Below, one piece after another: positions 54,245-62,248 of a DNA stretch of 64,000 nt (its first letter is position 1; every line of letters begins with the position of its first letter). The translations under genes and the position numbers were made by a program. The DNA is from Pseudomonas sp. PD9R. GTDB taxonomy: Bacteria > Pseudomonadota > Gammaproteobacteria > Pseudomonadales > Pseudomonadaceae. The stretch is from assembly GCF_019200975.1 (NCBI RefSeq), contig NZ_JAHTMR010000011.1:62001-126000 (forward strand), read 5' to 3'. The notes under the pieces are model-generated. The model was given only the letters and a program-made list of their open reading frames with translations. It was not told where the DNA came from and did not search any database.

Positions 54245-54364
54245 ACGGCTCAACGGAATATATTGCGTTACAAGGTCATCTAATTTTTTTACCTTAAACT
54301 TATGAAAGTTGTGTATATTTCTTGTGCAGGGATGCAATCAACCTTAATTACAGGAGTTAATACT

Positions 54365-54679
54365 ATGTCTATGAATACCAAACACTGGACCGCACAAATT
54401 GACCGCATGCCAGGCAACGCTTCATTCCGTGCCTATGGCACGGTAACCGTTGCGCACGCTGGTATTACACCGAAACTGGAAAGGACCTTGCTGCAAGACA
54501 AGTCCTTCGACCTGCGTCTGGAGCTCAAACTGGAAACTTCCAGTGAAGTTGCACTGCAAGTCGAAACCGAAAAGTTTGTTGAATATAAATTACCGGGCGA
54601 TTCCAACGTCACCGGCGTCAGCATTTTTTATCAAGGCAAATTACTGCACCATATTGATGAAGTGCTGATTACCCACTAA
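54365..54679 (+). CDS. Small conserved protein of unknown function
   Basis: 104 residues from the ATG at 54365, with AGGAG eight bases ahead; an upstream in-frame ATG at 54302 has no ribosome site. The sequence (KHWTAQIDRMPGNASFRAYGT, then VTVAHAGITPKLERTLLQDKSF, DLRLELKLE, VTGVSIFYQGKLLHHIDEVL) is beta-rich, cytoplasmic, without signal or membrane segment. I have seen similar small proteins in pseudomonads but know no function. The GC content is back to the chromosomal norm, so it marks the right edge of the Rhs island. Confidence 0.8.
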   Translation: MSMNTKHWTAQIDRMPGNASFRAYGTVTVAHAGITPKLERTLLQDKSFDLRLELKLETSSEVALQVETEKFVEYKLPGDSNVTGVSIFYQGKLLHHIDEVLITH

Positions 54680-54706
54680 TTAAACCCAAACCGCTTCCGG
54701 CTTCTC

Positions 54707-54743
54707 AGGCGTCCCGCGATCCCTAAACGAGAACAGGACGCCT
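54707..54743. terminator. Hairpin between convergent genes
   Basis: AGGCGTCC (54707-54714) and GGACGCCT (54736-54743), perfect eight-base arms with a 21-base loop, between the small gene and the convergent GGDEF-EAL gene. No clear T-run. Confidence 0.45.
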
Positions 54744-54748
54744 CCTTG

Positions 54749-57619
54749 TCAGCTGGCAGCCTGCGTTTGCAGCAAGCCGGCCAGGGCTTCGGCCTCGACC
54801 GGACGACTGACCAGATAACCCTGCACCTCATCACAGCGTTCGGCCTTGAGGAATTCGAGCTGTTCGCTGCGTTCTACCCCTTCCGCCACTACCTTCAACG
54901 AAAGGCCATGCGCCATGGCGATGATTGCCCGGGTAATCGCCGCGTCTTCAGTGCCCTCCCCCAAGCCCCGAATGAACGACTGATCGATCTTCACGTAATC
55001 CACCGGAATTCGTTTGAGGTAGCTCAGGGATGAATAGCCGGTGCCGAAATCATCGATCGCCAGCTTCACCCCCAGATCACGCAACTGTTGGAAGGTCGCG
55101 ATGATGTGCTCGACACTGTCCAGCAACTGGCTTTCGGTGAGTTCCAGTTCCAGGTAATGCGGTGCCAATCCGGTTTCTTCCAGCACCTGGCGCACCAGGC
55201 TGACCAGTTTGCCCTGGCGTAACTGATGCACCGACAAGTTGACCGACACCCGAATCGGTTCAAGCCCCTGACGCTGCCACTCACAGGCTTGCCAGCAGGC
55301 CTGACGGAGCACGAACTCGCCGATCGGACCGATCAGCCCGGTTTCCTCGGCCAGGCCGATGAAGTCTCCCGGCGGCACACGCCCCATGGTTGGGTGATCC
55401 CAGCGCACAAGCGCCTCGGCGGCATTCAGCTTGCCCGTGGCCAGACACAGTTTCGGTTGGTAGAACACCTTCAGCTGCTTCTCATCAATGGCTTTGCGCA
55501 GCTGGTTTTCCAATTGCAGACGCTCCAACGTGCTGGCTTGCAGGCTATCGGTGTAGAACTGAAAATTGTTCCCGCCCAGATGCTTGGCATGTTGCATGGC
55601 CATGTTCGACTGGCTGACCAGCGCGGAAATTTCCCGGGCATTGTCCGGCAGCAGGCTGATGCCCATGGACGCACTGACCACCAGTTCATGACCCTCGACG
55701 GTGACCGGCACGCGCAACTTGGTCGACAAGCGTGTCGCTACCCGCGCCAGGCTCGACAGGTTGCCGTAGGAATTGAACAGTACGGCGAATTCATCGCCGG
55801 ACAAGCGCGCAATGGTGTCCGCCTCAGGCAACGCGTTGACCAGCCGCCGGGCCATTTTCTGCAACAACTGATCGGCGACTTCATGGCCCAGGCTGTCATT
55901 GAGCTGCTTAAAGCGGTCCAAATTAATGTGCAGTAGCGCCAGGCTGCGGTAGCCGCCCTGGCGTACACGCTGATGCGCTTCGCTTAACCGTTCACGGAAC
56001 ATCGAGCGATTGGCCAGCCCGGTGAGCTCGTCGTAATGGGTCAGGTAGCGCATGCGCTCTTCAGATTCACGCCGGGCCGAGAGATCGGAGAAGAAGCCGA
56101 CAATATGGCTTACATTTCCCCGCACATCGCGCACAGCGTTCAGTTGCAGCCATTGCGGGTACATCTCACCGTTCTTGCGGGTTTCCACCAGTTCACCTTG
56201 CCAGCTGCCGAACTGTTCCAATGCCTGGTGAATCGCCCCGTAGTGTCGGCGCGCATCGCGGCTGCAAGGCAACTCAACAACGTTACGCCCGAGCATGTCG
56301 CCAATCTCATAGCCCGTCACGCGGCTAAAAGCCTGATTGGCGGCGATCAAGGCGTAGTTGGGGTCGAAAATCACAATGCCTTCGCTGGCGGCCTCGAACA
56401 CCGTCGCCGCCAGTTGTTGCTGTTCTTCCAGGACCTTGCTGGCGCTGATGTCGCGGCGGGTGCCGACCATGCGAATCACCCGGCCGTTTTCGGCGCGCTC
56501 CACCGCGCGACCACGGTCTTCGATCCAGACCCAATGGCCATCGCCGTGCCGTACGCGGTATTCAATCTGGTAATCCTCGCTGCGGCCCTTCAAATGCTCG
56601 ACCAGTGCCCGCCTCAGCGCAGGAAGGTCATCGGGATGCAGGCGTGGCTTAAGATGGCGCAGCATCGCCGTGACGTATTCCGGCTCCAGGCCGAACAACT
56701 CCTGAATTTGCGTGTGATGGACTTCGTCGGTTTGCAGATTCCAGTCCCACAACCCCAGCTCACTGGCTTTCAACGCCAGCGCCAGACGTGCCTCACTCTT
56801 GCTCAGTGCCTGATTGGCCGCGTCCAGTTCCAGGCTGCGTTGGGCGACGCGACTTTCCAGATCGACCTGAATTTCACGCAACTCATCTTCGGCGCGACGG
56901 CGCTGCTCAATCTCTTTGGCGAGTTTCTGATTGAGTTGGTCGCTGCAGTTTTGCGCCTGCTGCAAATGCTCGATCAATGCCTGGTTCTGAAAGCGTCGCA
57001 ACATGCCGCGATCAATCAGTCGATTGACCTGCCAGGCAACCACGCTCAACGCACCCAGCAGAATCAGGCCAAACCAGCCCCAGCCGTGCTCTTGCTCGTC
57101 ACCACCCCAGAACAGATAGGCAATCGCCGGTAACAGACAGGGCAAGGTGAACGACAGGAACGCAGGGAGGCTGACCGCGTAGGCCACGCTGGCCGAGAGC
57201 GCCGCGGCGCCAATCAGGCCAAAAACCCAGGCTTGCTGGATGAAATTGTCGGCGGGAACCAACGCAATGCCAGCACCCGCCAGGGTCAGGCCGGTGAGCC
57301 CGGAGCCCAGCAAAAACATGCGCCCCCATATCGGATGGGCTTGACGGTTGGGAATCGCCGAATCGAAGGCAGCGACCTGAATGACCCGCAAGGCTACCAG
57401 CGACAACAACCACACCAGCCACACGCTGACCAGGAAGTAGCGTTGCGGACTCCACAGCAACCCGGCGCAGACCAGACCGTTGATCAACATGAACAGCGTG
57501 GGCAGCAAGGAGCCCTGATACAGCAGACGCGTGCGTTCAACCACCATTTCCATGGCGTATTGTTTACGGATAACCCGGGGCTCCACAGTAGGGCCCGACA
57601 GGTCAATGCTGAAGGTCAT
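54749..57619 (-). CDS. Membrane PAS-GGDEF-EAL protein (c-di-GMP turnover)
   Basis: 956 residues from the ATG at 57619; the frame is open 68 codons further without membrane-protein character. Five or six membrane helices (about 30-190), a coiled coil (about 200-280), two PAS/PAC domains (about 290-530), GGDEF domain with RLSGDEFAVLF near residue 590, and EAL domain with AAEALVRWDHP near 730, ELTESQLLD and DDFGTGYSSLSYL near 820, KIDQSF and the usual EGVE. The EAL residues look complete, so phosphodiesterase activity is likely; the GGDEF has SGDEF, a weakened signature. Counterpart of PA5442 next to uvrD. Confidence 0.9.
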   Translation of the reverse strand: MTFSIDLSGPTVEPRVIRKQYAMEMVVERTRLLYQGSLLPTLFMLINGLVCAGLLWSPQRYFLVSVWLVWLLSLVALRVIQVAAFDSAIPNRQAHPIWGRMFLLGSGLTGLTLAGAGIALVPADNFIQQAWVFGLIGAAALSASVAYAVSLPAFLSFTLPCLLPAIAYLFWGGDEQEHGWGWFGLILLGALSVVAWQVNRLIDRGMLRRFQNQALIEHLQQAQNCSDQLNQKLAKEIEQRRRAEDELREIQVDLESRVAQRSLELDAANQALSKSEARLALALKASELGLWDWNLQTDEVHHTQIQELFGLEPEYVTAMLRHLKPRLHPDDLPALRRALVEHLKGRSEDYQIEYRVRHGDGHWVWIEDRGRAVERAENGRVIRMVGTRRDISASKVLEEQQQLAATVFEAASEGIVIFDPNYALIAANQAFSRVTGYEIGDMLGRNVVELPCSRDARRHYGAIHQALEQFGSWQGELVETRKNGEMYPQWLQLNAVRDVRGNVSHIVGFFSDLSARRESEERMRYLTHYDELTGLANRSMFRERLSEAHQRVRQGGYRSLALLHINLDRFKQLNDSLGHEVADQLLQKMARRLVNALPEADTIARLSGDEFAVLFNSYGNLSSLARVATRLSTKLRVPVTVEGHELVVSASMGISLLPDNAREISALVSQSNMAMQHAKHLGGNNFQFYTDSLQASTLERLQLENQLRKAIDEKQLKVFYQPKLCLATGKLNAAEALVRWDHPTMGRVPPGDFIGLAEETGLIGPIGEFVLRQACWQACEWQRQGLEPIRVSVNLSVHQLRQGKLVSLVRQVLEETGLAPHYLELELTESQLLDSVEHIIATFQQLRDLGVKLAIDDFGTGYSSLSYLKRIPVDYVKIDQSFIRGLGEGTEDAAITRAIIAMAHGLSLKVVAEGVERSEQLEFLKAERCDEVQGYLVSRPVEAEALAGLLQTQAAS

Positions 57620-57878
57620 AGGCAATATTCTTGTTCTTATAATGACGGACATGGGGCCCGAAACGTGCACGGAGCATACACAAGCCAATGCCCGGACCAA
57701 ACTGCTACAGGTCAAAAAACGGTCAAAATTACGACCATCCGGCGGGAGAGCAAAAGCCACTGGACGAGACCGGGCAATGCCTGTAGCCAATGACTGACCG
57801 GTCGTCCCTCGCGCATCTTTCATCGGCTAATGCAAAGCGGGGTTTGCCCGGTGTGACGCCGCCCCCTAGAATGCCCCG

Positions 57879-60062
57879 ATGCGCGATGATCTCTCCCTTC
57901 TGCTGAACTCCCTCAACGATGCCCAACGCCAGGCTGTAGCAGCCCGCGTGGGTCGTCAGTTGGTCCTGGCCGGTGCTGGTTCCGGTAAAACCCGAGTGCT
58001 GGTGCACCGTATCGCCTGGTTGATCCAGGTCGAAAACGCCTCGCCCCACTCCATCCTGTCGGTGACCTTCACCAACAAGGCTGCCGCCGAGATGCGCCAT
58101 CGCATCGAGCAGCTGATGGGTATCAATCCTGCCGGTATGTGGGTCGGCACCTTCCACGGCCTCGCGCACCGCTTGCTGCGGGCGCACTGGCAGGAAGCCG
58201 GGCTGAGCCAGACTTTCCAGATTCTAGACAGCGACGACCAGCAACGGCTGGTCAAGCGGGTGATCCGCGAACTCGGCCTGGACGAGCAACGCTGGCCGGC
58301 CCGTCAGGCCCAATGGTTCATCAATGGGCAGAAAGACGAAGGTCTGCGCCCGCAACACATTCAAGCCAGCGGCGACCTGTTCCTGGCGACCATGCGCAGT
58401 ATTTATGAGGCCTACGAAGCGGCTTGCCTGCGTGCCGGCGTCATCGATTTCTCCGAATTGCTGTTGCGTGCCCTCGACCTGTGGCGCGATCACCCCGGTT
58501 TGCTGGCGCACTATCAGAAGCGCTTCCGGCACATTCTGGTGGACGAGTTCCAGGACACCAACGCCGTTCAATACGCCTGGTTGCGTTTGCTGGCCAAGGG
58601 TGGTGACAGCCTGATGGTGGTCGGCGATGACGATCAGTCGATTTACGGCTGGCGTGGCGCAAAAATCGAAAACATTTATCAGTACTCCGAAGACTTCCCG
58701 GACGCCGAGACCATTCGTCTGGAGCAGAACTACCGCTCCACAGCCGGCATCCTGAAGGCGGCCAACGCCCTGATCGCCAATAACACCGGGCGCCTGGGCA
58801 AAGAACTGTGGACCGACGGCGGCGAAGGCGAAGCGATCAATTTGTACGCGGCGTTCAACGAGCACGATGAAGCTCGCTATGTTGTCGAAACCATCGAAAG
58901 CGCGCTGAAAACCGGCCTCGCTCGCAGTGATATCGCCATTTTGTACCGCTCCAACGCCCAATCGCGCGTGTTGGAAGAAGCGTTGCTGCGCGAGCGCATT
59001 CCGTACCGTATCTACGGTGGCCAGCGCTTCTTCGAGCGGGCTGAAATCAAGAACGCCATGGCCTACCTGCGTTTGCTCGAAGGACGCGGCAACGATGCCG
59101 CGCTGGAGCGTGTGATCAACGTGCCGGCGCGCGGGATCGGCGAGAAAACCGTCGAAGCCATTCGCGACCACGCACGCCACAGCGACGTTTCGATGTGGGA
59201 AGCAATGCGCCAATTAGTGGCTAACAAGGGTCTTACCGGCCGCGCGGCGGGTGCTTTGGGCGCGTTTGTCGAGCTGATCGAAAACCTCGCCGCCAAGTGC
59301 ATGGAGATGCCGCTGCACTTGATGACCCAGACTGTCATCGAGCAGTCGGGGCTGATCGCCTACCACGAAGCGGAAAAAGGCGAGAAAGGCCAGGCCCGGG
59401 TGGAAAACCTTGAGGAATTGGTCAGCGCCGCGCGCAACTTCGAAAACAGCGAAGAAGATGAAGACCTGACGCCATTGGCGGCGTTCCTCGGTCACGCTTC
59501 GCTGGAGGCCGGGGATACTCAGGCCGACGAGCATGAAGACAGCATTCAGTTGATGACGCTGCACAGCGCCAAAGGCCTGGAATTCCCTTACGTGTTCCTG
59601 GTGGGCATGGAAGAAGGCTTGTTCCCGCACAAGATGAGTCTGGAAGAGCCAGGTCGTCTGGAAGAAGAACGTCGACTGGCTTATGTCGGCATCACCCGGG
59701 CCATGCAGAACCTGGTGATGACCTATGCTGAAACCCGACGCCTGTACGGCAGCGAAACCTACAATAAAGTCTCACGCTTCGTACGCGAAGTGCCGAAAGG
59801 CCTGATTCAGGAAGTGCGGCTTTCCAATAGTGTCAGTCGTCCGTTTGGTGGCAACCAGACGATGAGTGGCAGCAGCCTGTTCAGCGGCAGCGCGATTCCG
59901 GAAACCGGCTTCAGTCTGGGCCAAACTGTGCGGCATTCGGTGTTCGGCGACGGTGTGATCTTGAACTTCGAAGGCGCCGGCGCGCAGGCCCGGGTTCAGG
60001 TGAACTTCAGTGAAGGCAGCAAATGGCTGATGCTGGGGTATGCGAAGCTGGAAGCTATTTAA
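57879..60062 (+). CDS. uvrD: DNA helicase II UvrD
   Basis: 727 residues, the expected size. Superfamily 1A helicase: Walker A AGAGSGKT at residues 31-38, motif II VDEFQDTN near 223, motif III GDDDQSIYGWRGA near 250, motif IV EQNYRS near 285, motif V TLHSAKGLEFPYVFLVGMEEGLFPH near 560, motif VI EERRLAYVGITRA near 600. The C-terminal tail ends in a Tudor-like module (GQTVRHSVFGDGVILNFEG). Acts in nucleotide excision and mismatch repair. Divergent from the GGDEF-EAL gene over 259 bases, as in P. aeruginosa. Confidence 0.97.
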   Translation: MRDDLSLLLNSLNDAQRQAVAARVGRQLVLAGAGSGKTRVLVHRIAWLIQVENASPHSILSVTFTNKAAAEMRHRIEQLMGINPAGMWVGTFHGLAHRLLRAHWQEAGLSQTFQILDSDDQQRLVKRVIRELGLDEQRWPARQAQWFINGQKDEGLRPQHIQASGDLFLATMRSIYEAYEAACLRAGVIDFSELLLRALDLWRDHPGLLAHYQKRFRHILVDEFQDTNAVQYAWLRLLAKGGDSLMVVGDDDQSIYGWRGAKIENIYQYSEDFPDAETIRLEQNYRSTAGILKAANALIANNTGRLGKELWTDGGEGEAINLYAAFNEHDEARYVVETIESALKTGLARSDIAILYRSNAQSRVLEEALLRERIPYRIYGGQRFFERAEIKNAMAYLRLLEGRGNDAALERVINVPARGIGEKTVEAIRDHARHSDVSMWEAMRQLVANKGLTGRAAGALGAFVELIENLAAKCMEMPLHLMTQTVIEQSGLIAYHEAEKGEKGQARVENLEELVSAARNFENSEEDEDLTPLAAFLGHASLEAGDTQADEHEDSIQLMTLHSAKGLEFPYVFLVGMEEGLFPHKMSLEEPGRLEEERRLAYVGITRAMQNLVMTYAETRRLYGSETYNKVSRFVREVPKGLIQEVRLSNSVSRPFGGNQTMSGSSLFSGSAIPETGFSLGQTVRHSVFGDGVILNFEGAGAQARVQVNFSEGSKWLMLGYAKLEAI

Positions 60063-60070
60063 AGGCTGAC

Positions 60071-60143
60071 AAGATCGTTGGCTTCGCCAGCTCCTACATG
60101 GAATTTGCGTATACCTATAGGAGCTGGCGAAGGCTGCGATCTT
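60071..60143. repeat. REP palindrome after uvrD
   Basis: AAGATCGTTGGCTTCGCCAG arm at 60071-60096 and TAGGAGCTGGCGAAGGCTGC arm to 60143. A variant core (TTCGCCAGCTCC). Confidence 0.8.
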
Positions 60144-60182
60144 TTTCCAGGTCCACCCTGCTTTCAAAAAGGCGACAACATC

Positions 60183-60623
60183 ATGGGCTCAGGCTTTTTT
60201 TCCTCCTGGACATTTTGGGCCCTGTTGTCTGCGGCATTTGCGGCGATGACCGCCATCTTTGCAAAGATCGGCATCGAAAACGTCAATTCCGATTTCGCCA
60301 CACTGCTTCGCACCGTCGTGGTTCTGGTCAGCCTGGCCTTGATTTTGTACGCCACGGGCCAATATCAGTCTTTAGGATCGATCACTGCCAAGAGCTACCT
60401 GTTCCTTCTGTTGTCGGGTCTGGCTACCGGCGCATCATGGATTTGCTACTTCCGCGCACTCAAAGTCGGCCCGGCCTCACTGGTTGCTCCAGTGGACAAA
60501 CTCAGCGTAGTGCTGGTGGCCATACTCGGCGTGGTCCTATTAGGCGAAAAGCTTGATCTACGCCAATGGGGTGGAATCGGACTGATCACGGGCGGGGTGA
60601 TCATGCTAGTGCTGCGGCGCTAA
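60183..60623 (+). CDS. EamA-family transporter, single-domain
   Basis: 146 residues from the ATG at 60183, about four or five membrane helices, half the size of the usual ten-helix EamA carrier. Pattern WALLSAAFAAMTAIFAKIGIENVNSDFATLLRT and the C-terminal LDLRQWGGIGLITGGVIMLVL match the one-domain EamA/DMT type, which is thought to dimerise. AAAAGGCGACAAC precedes the ATG. Substrate unknown. The longer frame starting at 60078 would include the REP and is not real. Confidence 0.88.
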   Translation: MGSGFFSSWTFWALLSAAFAAMTAIFAKIGIENVNSDFATLLRTVVVLVSLALILYATGQYQSLGSITAKSYLFLLLSGLATGASWICYFRALKVGPASLVAPVDKLSVVLVAILGVVLLGEKLDLRQWGGIGLITGGVIMLVLRR

Positions 60624-60802
60624 GCATTCCTCCTACAAAACTTATCCACTCATCTGACAGACCAAAGTTAACAGGCCTTATTGCGCTGACCGAAGCTGAA
60701 CCCGACCTGTCAGGCAAAAGCCCGAAACACTCTGCCGCTAGCCAGTAACACTTCAGCTGTGCAACATGGCGCGCGTGCTCTCCACAAACGGGAATTCCCT
60801 TT

Positions 60803-61681
60803 ATGAAACGTTTTCTTAGCATCGCCATGGCGTTGTGCATTGGCCTGACGATGAGTCTCGACGTCAATGCCGCCAAGCGCTTTGGTGGTGGCAAAAGCGC
60901 CGGCGCTGCGCCGACTCACCAAACCAGCCAAATGGCACCTTCTTCTCCTGGCATGGGCGGCGCTGCGGCGACTGCTGGTGCTGCAGGTGCCGCTGGCGCC
61001 GCTGCCAAGGCCGGCGGCGCTTCGCGCTGGCTCGGCCCTCTGGCCGGTATCGCTGCCGGTGGCCTGCTGGCCTCCATGTTCATGGGCGGCGGATTCCAGG
61101 GCATGCAGATCTTCGACATTCTGATCATGGCGGTTATCGCATTCCTGATCTTCCGCTTCATCGCCGCTCGTCGTCGCAAGCAACAGGAGCACATGGCTCC
61201 GGCAGGCCACGCACCCATGCAGCGTGAAGTGTTCGAACAGAAGCCTGCTGCCGGTTCGATTTTCGGCGGTTCGGCGGCCCCCGCAGCTGCCCGTCCGGTC
61301 ATCAATGCACCGGCCTGGTTCAACGAGGCGAGCTTCGTCGAAGCGGCCCGCAGCCACTTCCAGTCCCTGCAGCAACACTGGGACGCCAACGAAATGGACA
61401 AGATCGCCGAGTTCGTGACTCCGCAAATGCTGGAGTTCCTGAAGCGCGAACGTGCCGATCTGGGCGACGGCTTCCAGTCCACCTATATTGATAACCTCAA
61501 TGTGCAGCTGGACGGTGTGGATGATCGCGCCGACAAGACCATCGCCACCCTGACCTTCAACGGTTTGTCGAAAACCTCGCGTTTCGACCAGGGCGAGGTC
61601 TTCAGCGAAAGCTGGAACATGGAACGTGCGCAGGGTGAAAACCAGCCTTGGCTCGTAGCCGGTATCCGCCAGAACGGCTGA
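60803..61681 (+). CDS. Tim44-like domain membrane protein
   Basis: 292 residues. Signal peptide or anchor (KRFLSIAMALCIGLTMSLDVNAA, 1-24), a glycine/alanine/serine-rich stretch (25-75), two hydrophobic helices (about 75-122: LGPLAGIAAGGLLASMFMGG and IFDILIMAVIAFLIFRFI), a proline-rich linker, and a C-terminal Tim44-like domain (about 170-292; WFNEASFVEAARSHFQSLQQHWDANEMDKI). Inner-membrane protein; role unknown in bacteria. ACGGGAATTCCC lies ahead of the ATG. A perfect terminator follows at 61711. Confidence 0.9.
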   Translation: MKRFLSIAMALCIGLTMSLDVNAAKRFGGGKSAGAAPTHQTSQMAPSSPGMGGAAATAGAAGAAGAAAKAGGASRWLGPLAGIAAGGLLASMFMGGGFQGMQIFDILIMAVIAFLIFRFIAARRRKQQEHMAPAGHAPMQREVFEQKPAAGSIFGGSAAPAAARPVINAPAWFNEASFVEAARSHFQSLQQHWDANEMDKIAEFVTPQMLEFLKRERADLGDGFQSTYIDNLNVQLDGVDDRADKTIATLTFNGLSKTSRFDQGEVFSESWNMERAQGENQPWLVAGIRQNG

Positions 61682-61710
61682 ATACCCTCCACGCTTAACG
61701 TGCTGTAATA

Positions 61711-61736
61711 AAAACCCCGGACTTGTCCGGGGTTTT
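61711..61736 (+). terminator. Terminator of the Tim44-like gene
   Basis: AAAACCCCGGAC-TT-GTCCGGGGTTTT, perfect 12-base stem with a flanking T-run on the plus strand; it could work in both directions. Confidence 0.9.
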
Positions 61737-61819
61737 CTATTTCGCGGTTGCATCTATAGCGAGCTACTGTATAAACCGCCCCATATAAACCGCGCCATAC
61801 AAGCAAGAGGATCCCGGAC

Positions 61820-62227
61820 GTGGAAGAAATCATCGAACAACTGCGTGAAGCCAACGAGCCGGTACCGGTCCCCTTGGAGTTGCCTGACGAAGATCAGATC
61901 GTGGAAATCGAAGAACAGCTGTTCATCGACATTCCATTCGTCTTCAGAGAGTTTTTGCTGACCGTCAGCGACGTGGTCTACGGCAGCCTGGAGCCGGTGA
62001 CCGTCACCGACCCGCAATCCCACACCTACCTGCCCGACGTTGCCGCTAACGCCTGGGACGCCGGCGTGGATCGCAGCATGATCCCGATCTGCCAGGACGG
62101 TGATGACTACTACCTCGTCGAAGAGGACGGCACCGTGGTGCTGTGGCAGGCCGAAGAAGAACTGATCGCCGAAGAAACCTGGGAATCGGTGTGGCACTGG
62201 GCGCGGGACGTCTGGCTGGAAAGCTGA
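61820..62227 (+). CDS. SMI1/KNR4-family protein
   Basis: 135 residues, very acidic. SMI1/KNR4 fold: PDEDQIVEIEEQLFIDIPFVFREFLLTVSDV near residues 22-52 and SMIPICQDGDDYYLVEEDGTVVLWQAEEE near 85-115 are the family signatures (the latter the fold's IGxDGxGDxYxxD-like strand). Members serve as immunity proteins of contact-dependent toxins or have other roles; here no toxin gene is adjacent, so a housekeeping role is at least as likely. No clear ribosome site in the short leader. Confidence 0.88.
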   Translation: MEEIIEQLREANEPVPVPLELPDEDQIVEIEEQLFIDIPFVFREFLLTVSDVVYGSLEPVTVTDPQSHTYLPDVAANAWDAGVDRSMIPICQDGDDYYLVEEDGTVVLWQAEEELIAEETWESVWHWARDVWLES

Positions 62228-62248
62228 GTCAGCAAACGCCCCATCGGA

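Noticed and set aside
61820..62227. SMI1/KNR4 protein as immunity gene of a polymorphic toxin
   Set aside because: No toxin gene is adjacent; the upstream gene is a Tim44-like membrane protein behind a perfect terminator.
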